Origin: Kalaharituber pfeilii
Lineage: Eukaryota > Ascomycota > Pezizomycetes > Pezizales > Pezizaceae
DNA: 64,000 nucleotides
Direction: 5' to 3'
Assembly: GCA_015179045.1 (NCBI GenBank)
Contig: WHUZ01000003.1
Coordinates: forward strand, 372,001 to 436,000
The notes under the pieces are model-generated. The model did not search any database, had not been told where the DNA came from, and saw nothing but the letters and a program-made list of their open reading frames with translations. Made by a program: the position numbers and the translations under genes. Within the stretch, counting starts at the first letter, position 1. Each line of letters begins with the position of its first letter. This document shows, piece after piece, positions 22,065 to 33,334 of this stretch.

Positions 22065-24566
22065 CTACAAGTCCCTCTCTGCATAGCTCTGGATCAAGCC
22101 TTCGCAAGTTGCTTCATAATGTTTCAGTTCTACCTCCCCATTCTCCTTTATAAATGTATTGGCCTCCACAAAGTTCTTCCTGGGCTGCTTCTTCCTCAAA
22201 ACCACATCTCGATATTCTGCCATTGTCTCATCCACCTCCGTCATTTCAGCATACAATTTTGTACCTGCATCAACGTCGGCAATGGATTTGTATATGCTTA
22301 ACTTCTGTAGATATTTTCCCACAGCAGGCTTGCCATGTGATTTGATCTTGCTACGATCAAGTACAACAACAAGATCATCATGATCTAGCTCGGCTGAGCT
22401 CAGCGTAACAAAACCATCTCCCGCCTGGAGGAGACTCTTTAAAATGGAAAAACGGGCTTGCATATGCGCTTGACCCCATTTCTAGAGACAGTGTCGAGTT
22501 AGAGTAAATTTTGAAGTGAGGTAACGCGAACATACCTTTGACCTTGGATCCCATTGTTCGAGGGCGAGAAGACCAGCCCTAGCCATTGATAGATACTCGA
22601 TATAGAGAACTGAGATCGCAGTCAGCACTGGAATAATACCCATAGATGCGAGAGTAGTATACTGTACCATCATCACCCTTGATATCACTATTTTCCCCAA
22701 ATCCGAAAATTTCGAGAATGTCCGCATCTCCTCCAAGGTACATCGCAACACATTCAGCCCGGCCTAAAGCGGACTATCAGCATCAAATACAATGTCATGA
22801 ACGAAACGCATACATTCTTCATAACTTGCCGCTATGCCTCCAAATACACTACCCCAAGTCTCCCCCAATTTATACCATGTCTTAACCTTTTCTCCAGTTA
22901 AGGGATTGATCGGCGGACTGTTGATGTCAAAATTGTACTCTCCAGGGCTGGTCTCGCTTAAGAGCTTCCCAGTACCATGTCCCAAAAGTTCATGAAGCCC
23001 GACCTGCACCTCAAATGCAGGGCCTCTGAGCTTTTCATACATTGGAACATCCTGTTCCCGGATAAAAGTAATTCTCTCATTCGGAGCCTTCGCAGAAAGA
23101 ACGTTCCCGAGAGAGACATTCTTAAATCCGATTGTTTGACGTATATCATCATACTAACATATGTAAGCACCGACTTCATATCTGCTTATGATGCTTCACC
23201 TACATTTGGAATATTAATTCCTGCTGGGATCCCACTCCCAGCGAAGGTCAAGACTAGCTAGAGATTAGCATTAAATATCCCGAGATTAAGAGTAAACCAT
23301 TACCCTCAAGACTTGTAAAGTCAGGTTTCAGGAATTTGTCTTTCTCCAATTCTTTTCCCCAAGGAAGCCTAGGTATAAACTCTTCCGCCTTCTTCACTAA
23401 CTCTCCAAATGCTCTAGTTCGCTCCTCGTTGACCATAGCTACAAAGCCCTCCCATTCTCCTCTTACGCCAGCAGGATCCCGATAAGTTTCGATAAAACCC
23501 AAGTTTGTCTCAACTTTGGGACCAATATCTTTCACCCAATACTTCTGACTCTCCTTATGAGCTTCTAAACTACCAATTCTGAAGGACTTGCTGTATTCTG
23601 CGAGCATACTTCGTTGTGTATCATTTGCCGCATACTGAACTGCTTTATCGATGTTTGCTACAATGATTTCCATCTCTTTGCTATGATCTCCATATATAAT
23701 TTTGAGCTTCCGCCCCTCCAAAGGAGTTCCAGTGGGGAGGTTATATTCAAGTATTTCACCCTCGGTCGCCGAATGGAACGCAGAGGCCTTCAGAAGATGG
23801 TACTCAATTGCGCCCCCAATTTCTACTTTGGAAAGGCGGGTATTCTCGGGAAGCAATGCATTTGCTATCATGAAACTTTGTATAGCCTCAATTTCTTGCT
23901 TGGTGATATCAGGAGAGTTTGGATAATAGGTGCTCAAATGGCCGGCGTCTGGGTACCCTAAAAGATTCCGAGAATCGGGAATAGTAGAATACATTGCCTC
24001 TTGGATCGACTCGAATACAGAATTCATCTCGGTTGTATAAGCGGCTAGCTTTTTTAACTCCTCTTTCGGAATTCTGGGTATAAATTTCTCGTCCCCGAAA
24101 CTCTGTCGTTGAAAGATGTTAGACCTCAGTACACCGCCTTATAATACTGCACCCGTTAACCAAAATACTGCCTTTCTTTCATTCATTACCTTGTAATTAC
24201 CTGCATTTCCCAAAAAGCATGCAGCGTACTCCAGCCACAGCTTCATGTTTTGCGGATCAACACCAATCTCCTTTCCTAATTTATCCCAGTCGCCTTCAAC
24301 GGCTTTGTATAATCCCACGATCAGGTCATAAATGGCTTCACTCTCTGGAGAAATTTGTCTCATTGTAATTCTCGTTCCGAGGAATGCTGCACGAGAAATG
24401 TAATGGGCATAGAGCTTTTCATTAGGCTGAAGATTTGAAAAATGAGGCTCAACTTCAAGACGGCATATGGTAGGAGGTGAATCAGCTAGATACTACTTTT
24501 GTCAAAATGGTGCTATGTGTACATGTAAATGGGAGGACTTGCGTGAGCGGCAGCGTGAAGAACCAT
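22065..24566 (-). CDS. DPP3: Dipeptidyl peptidase III (M49 zinc peptidase)
   Basis: Eight exons: 24566-24543, 24492-24190, 24102-23304, 23253-23204, 23153-22814, 22763-22668, 22609-22536, 22481-22065. All junctions keep phase and give 700 residues, the normal family length. The zinc motif HELLGH is at about 446-451. The second motif EECRAE (about 504-509) is assembled across intron 5, where reading through gives EECMRF instead. Other family blocks are ADSPPTICRLEVEPHF near the start, YDDIRQTIGFKNVSLGNVL, GSGIPAGINIPN, LYIEYLSMARAGLLALE and KWGQAHMQARFSIL. The enzyme removes dipeptides from the N-terminus of short peptides in the cytosol. Intron 1 has a GC donor (GCAAGT) and separates an eight-codon first exon (MVLHAAAH). 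The start is inferred from the frame and the YLADSPPT junction, so it is the least certain part. Confidence 0.95.
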
Positions 24567-25238
24567 TGTAAATGTGAGTTGTCGTTAAGCCCAGTGTGAA
24601 GTTTCGCTGCAAGGTAGTTGCGGGAAGGGAATAAAAATGCTAGAAGTAATCGACTGCTGTGCGGACTGTGCTTGACTGAAGCGGAGTATTGAAGGTTTTA
24701 AGGTTTGATGTAGTTCGCTTAGTAAGCCAGCAACATTACAGTAATCGGACATTCAAGACGCCATCAAGCTAATGGAAAGCCCAGAGGTTATTCCAGCATG
24801 TATTATCCGAGTGAGAATCATAGAAAATCTTGCAGACATTTCTCTACAAGCAGTGCAGTGAGTTCAAGTTGATATGTTTAAGGAAATAAATGTATCCGTA
24901 ACACCCCCAGGAAGCGGAAGATTAAACATCAGACATATGGAGGCTTTCAGCAAGATGAGTAGCAAAACAGATTAAATAAATTGGCACTGTGAACCGTACA
25001 AAAAACCATATTTCGGTCATCCCACACAAGTACGCTAACCCCTAAACAGACTCAACCACAAATTCTCGATCCCATTTTTGTGCCCCGCATCACTCAATGT
25101 GGGACTATTCATACCGGTGTAAGGAATTTTGTAAGGTCATCGAAGATGAGCCGTCGGTGGGCAGCTCGCGCCAGGGTTGAAGAGCAGAGAAACGCCAGAG
25201 AAATAAAACAAGAGAATCATGGAACCGAAAAACCGGTA
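24567..25238. other. Intergenic region between DPP3 and SUMO
   Basis: 5' flank of DPP3 and 3' flank of SUMO. No gene, RNA or repeat was recognised. A 66-codon plus-strand frame (25080-25280) overlaps the terminal SUMO exon antisense and is not credible. Confidence 0.55.
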
Positions 25239-25740
25239 CTAGGAACAATAGCCGCCGATTTGTTCCTGATGAACCTCTAGTGTGTCTCCATCTTGCATCT
25301 CGAGCTACGATTCAAGAAATTAGTACTGTTTCATGATTCACATGAAAGCCTTGTCGTGCATAAAGCAGTTATGAACTCTTTGTTGTTCCCGCTGAAACAT
25401 ACAACAGAAGATGAGAATCGTTTGTATCAATGAATTGTGCTGAAGAAAAAGGAATGTTGGTAGATACCGGTAAGGGGGCATAACAATAAGTTTGTAAATT
25501 ATTGAGACTTACATTGACTGGGCTATCTGTCCCCATGACTCTGGCGCCATCATATAAGAATCGCACAGTTGATGGTGCCTTTCCACTCCTCTCGCAAAAT
25601 GCATCCATGAGCTTCTTGAGTTGCGTCGTTCGTTTAATCTTGAAGAACACCTCGTTGTTCCCATCAGTAACTTTGATGTTTAGATGTTCGGGTTGGTCTT
25701 CAGGCTTTGGCGGAGGCGGACTGGCGTCGTTGTCAGACAT
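25239..25740 (-). CDS. SMT3: SUMO (small ubiquitin-like modifier)
   Basis: Two exons: 25740-25513 (76 codons) and 25304-25239, joined by GTAAGT...TAG; 97 residues. The N-terminal tail is Pro-rich. The beta-grasp shows HLNIKVTDGNNEVFFKIKRT, LKKLMDAFCERSGK, RFLYDGARVMGTDSPVN, then after the splice LEMQDGDTLEVHQEQIGG. The diglycine at 93-94 is followed by YCS, which Ulp-type proteases would remove to give the conjugatable form. The protein is attached to lysines of target proteins by the Aos1-Uba2/Ubc9 cascade. The 208-nt intron is the longest in this window. Reading through it stays open for 47 codons and would give a protein without the C-terminal Gly-Gly. Confidence 0.95.
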
Positions 25741-27489
25741 AATGATTGCTCGTTCTTAAGGAGGTGAAAGAAATTGAAAGTGTTGTGGTTGTATGGTTTA
25801 CGTGCTGGGCTGATGAGGGTGGTGGAAGATGGGACAGGAAGAGGCGTAGAGTGGGGAGTTTGGAGGTTTGTACTCACAACCCTAAGCATATTAATCAGAA
25901 CGCGAGGCTCAACCGATTGGACTGCTCAGGTCTTGGCGCTGTGAGCAGCAAACAGCTGACTGTGGAAACTTTGCCATTTCGAGAATTTTCTGGTGTTTAG
26001 CGACAGTTTATGGAAAGTATGGAAAGGCTCAGACTTACAATTTCTCGTTCCTGACTTGCACAAATATCTGGGGCGCGTAGTTTCGTCTGGCGCGCTCAGG
26101 ACAAGTCTCGTTCAGCCATTGCTGTTTCAGTTCCAACTTGCCCTGATTCATTGGGGAATCAGTTTGGAAGCCCACCGAGGCGTTGTCTGCGTTAATTTTT
26201 GTAAGCAGCTCCTATTGACATGGCTCTTATTGCGTTTTGGCTGGCATATTAAACCTATTCACGGTTAAAGCAATCTGAAGACTCCCATCCAATATCTGGC
26301 TGTAAAGTGAGCTTGGGCCACTGCTTCTCCACTGGTAGCCGATTTTGTTCGGTTTCACGCGACGAAGGGATGATACACTCGTGCAGGGGCCTTCGACAGA
26401 AGCCATACTATTTTGGCCCATCATGGAGTTGGGCAAAATTTTAAAACATACGTCCTCTATACAATGTCGAATTGTACATATTCTCCTTTCATGGAAGTCT
26501 ACCTGCTTCGTACCAGAACTTCGGCATACCAGAACTATCATCAACGTATACGCAACAAATTGCAATAAAAGATAATGCGAAGGACAAAAAAGTGAAAAGC
26601 AAATAAATGAGTTATGCGTAGAATCCGTAGTAATCCGGATATTTGCATATAACCGTCTATCGCGTAACTTGCCTTCCATTGTGCAATTTCTCTTTTCGAC
26701 ATCACATCGAATGCATCTCATATCTGCGATGTCCGGTGGAAACAATAAGTCCATATTATCGACCTTTCTCTCTTGTACTGCTCATCTCGATTTTCCCCAG
26801 GCTGACTTTCTGCTTGTTTTCCTCAAGATATTCCTGAGCTATGCAGGGATTAAGTAGTAGATTTTTGACCTTCAGGTGAGACTCCAATAATGCGGTGCCA
26901 TGAGGCTAGTCCAACAAGCTTTCTTGAGTTTCCATCCATGTTGATCCGATAGAATTGCAATATTTACCTCATATCAGTGAGTAGGATTATGACCGGGAAG
27001 TTGGAGAGACAGGTGACAGCAGTCATTTCCATCATAGCTTATGATTTTTTCGATTTTCTTCAACTTAATTCCCACTCATAGGCCGCTCGTGGTATCCTTA
27101 ACTTTCAGCTACCCTGAATCTACAATCGCGGCATCTGTGATGCTTTTTACAACGAATTTCTCAGCGAGAGCAACATCTAGCAGATCGGAAGAACTACTCG
27201 CTAGTTCGGAAAGTATTGGAACGGCATAAATTATGTACTACTTGCATATGCATAATTAAGATTACTTCCTGTTCACCCCTACTTACTCCCTGCACGCACT
27301 CATACTTTACGCACCACCACACAGCGCTGTACAAATGATTCAGCGATGCAATTATGTGAAGAATATCTATACATGATAATTGATGTTATCCTTAGCTCTA
27401 ATAAAGTGAGCCATAATCCCAGAAAGAGTAGAGGTGTGCCAATTGATCTCATCCACAGTAGCCTTATTCCACAACCAACCCACTCCATG
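25741..27489. other. Region without supportable gene
   Basis: SUMO upstream DNA followed by unique-looking sequence. Several 60-175 codon open frames exist on both strands, but none resembles a protein family or pairs with splice sites into a longer product. Confidence 0.45.
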
Positions 27490-27690
27490 TCACTGGTTAT
27501 AATGATTTTTTTCTGAGCACCTGATTCTTTTCTTTATGAGACCAGATTTTCTTTCAATAGGATTAAAATCTGGAGAATTTAGAGCATAGTTCGAACAGAA
27601 GTCAGAACTCTTATTGGCAGCTCCTGTAATCACACGCTGTACTGAGTATATCAAAGCATGTACTTTTAGGTACATCTAGTTTACTGGTAC
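27490..27690 (-). pseudogene. Tc1/mariner-type transposase remnant
   Basis: The minus strand encodes LNSPDFNPIERKSGLIKKR. This matches the highly conserved YSPDFNPIE-x-x-W-x-x-(I/L)K block around the last catalytic residue of Tc1/mariner DDE transposases. The expected Trp is replaced, flanking sequence is not alignable by eye, and stops follow. Only this C-terminal catalytic scrap remains, and no terminal repeats were located. Confidence 0.5.
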
Positions 27691-30023
27691 ATTAGCGTAT
27701 TGCAAGCTAAGTATTGCAGCTCTTCTCTTTGGTGACCTCCGGATATATTTAGTAACTGCAGAGCTACTTTTTTATTTTACTTACCTTCCTTTTGTGCATC
27801 TAGCAAGTATTCAATAACAGAGGCAGACAGCGAAAGACTATGATGTGGATATTGTCAGAAGATAATGAATGCGGGCACGGCGGTTACACTCTACGGCATT
27901 TTTATGCATTAGTCAACCATTCCAATACTTTTTGAACGAGCGAGTTAGGTATAGGGGCTTGGTATGAGACTACGAGCAAGTACAGTTCCATCCCTTCCGG
28001 TACTTCAATAAAATCGGATAACCATTTCGTGTACTGATCCGTAGTGCATAACATCAGCCTGAGCGCTCCAATTGAATTGTTGCACATTCTTGGTGACCGG
28101 AGCCACGTCAAGTTTAACTGCACTGGTTCTCATCTTCAACTGCGAAAATGGGGCAGCTCTTCCATATTCTCCCTGATGTCCCTGGTATCTTTCCTATTCT
28201 GATCGAAGCGGAGGTGGTTATCCCTTAAACTTTGTATCAGTCATGAGAAATGAGCAGCAGGATGAGCAAGGGGAGACTTGGAGAAACTTACCAAGTTGAT
28301 CCGCTTTACATGTTTGCATCAAGAGAAAAGATTCCAGGATTAGAAAGAAAGATTGAGGGAAAGATTTAGACCTACCTGATGCCATACAACAATTACGTCG
28401 TACCTTGACATGCTTGTAAAGGGGTAGGAAGGGGTTATTGCAGCGTCAGCGGGCGATAGATCATCCTTGGTCGGCTGGTATTGTTGTGCCGCTATCTCAA
28501 GATCTCCGAAGGGCACTATGACGATAAAGCTGGGTGCCACTGGCAGGTACAGGAAGTCCAGTAAACATATGCTGTACGAAAACTATGATGAACTGGCCAT
28601 ACTTGTAAGAATAATACATGCCATACATGAATTGATATGGTGCACAGGTGCTTATATTCATACTGAGCTAATATTGGTAACGCCAAGTGAATACCAGTTT
28701 ACTTGTATATCTGATAAGTATATGTATAGAGATTTGTGAGACAAAACTTGCAATTTCTGTAACAAAAGTGAAGCTGGACTTTAGTGGTTCTATGTGGCCG
28801 CGAGCTGGTATGCCGCTCCATGACCGTCACATTGCAGCTATGAGCTGCTGCTGCTACTGAACTACAGTCTCCAAACAAGAACTGCCATAGTCTGCTGCCG
28901 TCATCGTACATATGCATTACAGGCGTAAAAAGAGTAATTTCGAGTATGGACACGGTAATGGTATTTACCTAAGTATCTAAATGCTACTATGCCTCGCTTC
29001 ATTATTACGCCCCATTTGTTACTATTTAATATTACTGAATTGAGAAACCTGGTAACGTTTAAGTAAAGTTCCGACACTCCATAGTGCAGAACAGATGATG
29101 TTCATGTGGAGTATCTATGTCTTACTATTTAAGCCGCAAGACGCATCGCAGCTATAAGCCTGGAGCTGGTATAATCTGGCTGTTAGCTGTTCTCGTGCCC
29201 AGACTATGATATTATCATTTTCGTTAATATTCGGCTTGGCAACCCGTCTTTTTAGACTGGTTAGCTATCTATAGTCACGAGCTGAGAATGGCGGCACTGC
29301 TGGACAGACAAACTTTTACGCTTTCCCACTAGTACTTCCGCAGTTTAGTTCGCCTGGCAAAATTTGACTTCTCACGTTTTCTCAGCATCAGTTTTACTTA
29401 GTCATTATCAGGAAAATACTTCGTGCTTTGATATAGTGAATATAACTAATTTGGATGATATATGAATCTAATACTTTGAGGGGATCAGAGATGACAGCTA
29501 AATTGTGGATGGTGGCAAAATGATGTGACATCGTGCATGGGAGAATCGATTTTGCAAATATACCAGTGATGTATATACCTCATGTAACACGGCACAGGGA
29601 GGCCGCAGATGCCGCTAATCATGACTGGTACAGATATGCCGAATCTCGTTGTGTTGAATCTTGACGATCCTGATGTAAAGTTATATGAGAGAACAGATTT
29701 ATTCGCTCGCTCGGTAGTCTTTGGGAGCTCTAATCTATAGAGTCTAGGCACGAGACCATAATCTATCTATTCTATTACATGAATTCTAGCTATCCATCGG
29801 CCCTATTTATGTTCCGTTTTGGCCATCGTGCCCATTCCACCGGTTTCCTTTTTTATATCTACAAATCAGGCCTTTTCCCTATCTGGTATTAACCAGGTTT
29901 TTTCCCTACTTTGTATATGACCAGGTTCCATTAGGAATGGTGGAGGCTCTTGTCAGGCTGAGGAGTTTCAGCCTCCTACACCTGAAACTCCTTTCGATCC
30001 TTAGGAAACGGCAAATATTGTTA
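27691..30023. other. Region without supportable gene
   Basis: Between 27900 and 28600 on minus there are short coding-like stretches (e.g. LEWLTNA-ending and VIVVWHQ-ending frames with a GTAGGT donor), but no consistent gene model or family match. 28950-29800 is AT-rich and carries several dispersed motif copies (29193 and 29741). Confidence 0.4.
29193..29207 (-). repeat. Dispersed motif copy TCGTGCCCAGACTAT
   Basis: Exact 15-mer shared with 38986-39000. A related word lies at 29741-29756 (AGTCTAGGCACGAGAC) in the opposite orientation. Confidence 0.6.
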
Positions 30024-30077
30024 TGCTGCATCTCGCCTCACGGTCGGGGCACGGGTCATTGCTAGTCTATAATAGTA
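30024..30077. repeat. First copy of a local direct repeat
   Basis: Starts TGCTGCATCTCGCCTC and ends CTAGTCTATAATAGTA. The partner at 30388-30430 has the same ends with about 11 bp deleted internally. Confidence 0.75.
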
Positions 30078-30387
30078 AAAAATCAAAATAAACCGCATAG
30101 GCCGCAAACCATATGTAAAAATGCCATACAACTGCATGTGAGTAGTGATAAATTGAAAAAAAAGCATAGTGAAAAGTAAAACAACTTACATCGGTTTCGC
30201 AACAGAATCCTCAGCTACCGAACTCAGGCCCTCAATTCTACACTCAGTATGTCGCTAAGTTAACCAAGAGGTTAACCGCTACACTTAGCGCAGGTCAGTT
30301 CACAGTAACCTACACTGAGAAGCGCCTGACAGTCAGAAGGCGGGTCATTGTGTGCAAATACAGTGTATGCATAATCCTCTACCCCTT

Positions 30388-30430
30388 GCTGCAGCTCGCC
30401 TCCCGGTCGGGAGGCTAGTCTATAATAGTA
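30388..30430. repeat. Second copy of a local direct repeat
   Basis: Starts TGCTGCAGCTCGCCTC and ends CTAGTCTATAATAGTA, matching 30024-30077. The segment between the copies holds a possible Pol III-type unit and a 73-codon Cys-containing open frame (minus 30272-30493) of unknown status. Confidence 0.75.
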
Positions 30431-30612
30431 CTGAGTTACATCCCTCTTGGCGTCCGCCTCAACCCCTGTCAAAAAGACCTTGGCAACAACCATCTAATAT
30501 AGAAGTCCGTATCAACGTACTGAATTAAATGTAACATGCCCAAACATACTCCTGAACCTTACATATTTCAAGATTATGACAGAACCCTTTTCACAAGGCG
30601 AGAATAGGAGAG

Positions 30613-32118
30613 CGAGCCGGATTCGATAGGTACAGCAGGTTTCCCTCGGCAATGCGATGTGATGCGATGTGGAAGAATGAGTCAGATTAATAGGTATCGT
30701 AGGTCTCTCTTGATAGTGCGGGATACAGCAGAATGATCCAAATTCGACAAGTGTGGCAGGTCTCTCATGATAGTATAAGATACGTCAAAATAGGTGATTT
30801 ACAGGTATGACAGGCCCCTTTCTATAGTATAAAATAATACAGAATGAGCTGAATTTAACAGGTATGACAGGTCTCTATCGATAGCTTGAGATGTAGCAGA
30901 ATGATAGCTTGAGATGCAGGAATCAGCCAAATTTAACAAGTATGCCAGATCTCTTTCCATAGTGCAAGAGCAGTAGAATGCACTGAATTTGACAGGCGTA
31001 GCAAGCCTCTCTCGATAATGTGACATGTAGGCCGAATTTGACAGGTATGGCAGGACCTTTTTACAGCGAGAAAGCGGTAAAATGAGCTCAATTTAACGGG
31101 TAACTTAACAGGTATAGTAGATCTTCCTTGATGGCACGAGATACAGTACAATGAGCTGACTTTGACAAGTGTGTAGGCCTCCCTTGACAATACAAGATTC
31201 AGTGGAATAAACCAATTTAAACAGGTATGTATCTCTCTGGATACTAGATAGTGCAAGACACAATAGAATAAACTTAATTTAATAGATATGGCAGGTCACT
31301 CTTAATGGTGCGGGTTGCAGTAGAATGAGAGCTGAATTTAACAGGTATGACAGGACTCTTCTACAGCATGAGATACAGAAGAATGAGCGAAATTTCATTG
31401 GTAGGCCACGCCTCTCTCACCAGTGCGAGATATAGCAGAACGAGTTTAATTTGACAGGTATAGCAGCACCTTGCTACAGCACGAGTATTGCAAAGTGAGC
31501 CAAATTTGATAGGCATGATAGGACACTTTCCACATCACGAGACATAGCGGAATGAGCACAATTTGATAGGTATTCGATAGCACTAGATGCAACAGAACGA
31601 GAGTAGAATTTGATAGGTATGGCAGGTCCATTTCATCCCATGAGATGTAGCAGAATGAGCTGAATTTGGCAGCCATGGTAGATCTCTCTTGATGACGTGA
31701 GATGTGGCAGAACAAGTAGAATTTGACAGGTATAATAGCTCCTCCTCAATAGTGCGAGATGCAGCAGAATAAGCCGAATTTAATAGGTATGGCAGTCTCC
31801 CTTGACGGCGCGAGATGAGGTAGAATGAGCTCAAGTTGACAAGTACTACAGGACTCTTTCTACAGCGTGAAAGCAGCAGAACGAGCCGAATTTGACAAGC
31901 ACGACAGGACCTACCTGGCAGTGTGAGACATGGTAAAATGGGCTCAATCCACAGTTATGGCTGGCCCCTTTTTACGGTGCAAAGTGAGGAAGTATGGCTC
32001 AATTTGACAGATACAACAAGACCTGCTTTGATGGTGCGAGATATGCCAAAATGGGCTCAATTTACAATTGTATAGGTATGGCAGATTACTCTCGATGGTG
32101 TGAGATGGGACAAAATGA
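30613..32118. repeat. Degenerate minisatellite, ~57-bp unit, about 26 copies
   Basis: The unit begins AATTTGACAGGTATGGCAGG, continues as TCTCTCTTGATAGTGCGAGA, and ends near GCAGCAGAATGAG. Unit starts are recognisable at about 30739, 30797, 30851, 30929, 30985, 31034, 31089, 31158, 31213, 31275, 31334, 31390, 31447, 31503, 31559, 31606, 31662, 31719, 31776, 31832, 31888, 31945, 32000 and 32058, with two weaker units before. Spacing is mostly 55-58 bp, with occasional shorter or longer units. Divergence between copies is substantial. Because 57 is a multiple of three, the minus strand has long open stretches encoding a 19-residue repeat containing (E/K)RDLPYLSNSAHSATSH. No gene continuing into it was found. 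Confidence 0.92.
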
Positions 32119-32275
32119 GAATGCGCTTGACTGGTACAGCATGGCGGGTTGATAAAGGGGCACCTGCCAAAGTTTACAATCTTCGGCTACTACAGTACCT
32201 ACTGACTCCGGCTCCATTCCCCACCCTTTACTGTTTTTTAAATCGCAAGCACTCTATAGATAGCGATAGCTATGT

Positions 32276-32479
32276 CTACTCTTCATCATCACCCTCAGCC
32301 TTCAATTCTTCCACTTTCTTATATACTCTTGCCATCATTCCAGCTGTATTAATTATATCCTTTTGTAACTTCTTAATCACCTTACACCTGTTAATATCCT
32401 CACTTGCATAGCATTTATACGTGGGTCTAGAGGGCGGATAAGGAAGCTGGGTACACCTAAAAGGGCATATGCTGGACAT
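32276..32479 (-). CDS. Possible small protein with charged C-terminal helix
   Basis: An ATG-initiated 67-codon frame. The N-terminal half has four Cys. The C-terminal half (VIKKLQKDIINTAGMMARVY...) is amphipathic, ends in an acidic tail and looks protein-like. It lies just beyond the minisatellite. It could be the last exon of a decayed element or a chance ORF. No family was recognised. Confidence 0.22.
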   Translation of the reverse strand: MSSICPFRCTQLPYPPSRPTYKCYASEDINRCKVIKKLQKDIINTAGMMARVYKKVEELKAEGDDEE

Positions 32480-33321
32480 CTGAGCATTATCATTGTGGGT
32501 AGATATTAACCGGAATTTAGGTAGAGTTTATGGGCTGTAACGAGGGTTTCGCTATCCATAAGTTATACAATTATTAGCATTATACTATATAAAATTAACC
32601 TTCTGAAGCTACATTTGGTACTAGAGCTCCCTGGATGCAGGAGTGGGATTACGTGATATTATAAATAACAATGAGAATATACTGATATGAATACCTGCAG
32701 AGAAACGAGATTGTACGGTCATGGAACTGGTAAAGAGTGTACAGTCACTTGACGCCGACTTTACGGGGCTACAATGGCCCCTTATCCACTACCGCTACAC
32801 CTACACTCACCCTCGCGGCCGCGAGGTGGCCACATGCTAGTACATAAGTACCTTTGCGTTCTACTCAGTCGAGCCAGTTCTCACCACTTACAGCTCTCGG
32901 CCAAGGATACTCCAAAAAGCGCCAGCTATCTGCATTCATTGAGAAGGAGACTCTGGCTATTTCGCATTCGCATCCATTGACATCTGCCTAACCAGTTCTT
33001 TGACATGCGAGTGTACATATTGAGCGACTGGTTCGGATTAACACTTGATTTCAACATCCCGGACGACGATAACGGAATTGGCAACCGCAATTACAGACAC
33101 AGATAGTCCGTGAATGTTACGACCACACATTCACCACCGCACGAGTGTCTGTCCTGATATGAATTCAGCGTTGGCACAGAGCGTTACCCTTAAATACAGT
33201 ACTTTCGCAGTTACCTGCGAGGCTTGCAGACAAACGGGCCTTGCAGTCATTACATTGCCGACCAAATGCATGTGCTCTCCATAAACTTCTATACTTGAGC
33301 GTAAGTACATAGAGTAGAATG

Positions 33322-33334
33322 CTAGTCTGGTTGC
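33322..33334 (+). repeat. Dispersed motif copy CTAGTCTGGTTGC
   Basis: Exact 13-mer also at 35413-35425. Its reverse complement is at 4119-4131. Confidence 0.65.

Noticed and set aside
27902..28600. Coding-like minus-strand pieces (VIVVWHQ/GTAGGT donor, ENMEELPHF, FIEVPEGMELYLLVV)
   Set aside because: The pieces lie in conflicting frames, and no spliced model joins them to a recognisable protein. They may be a relic but are unsupported.
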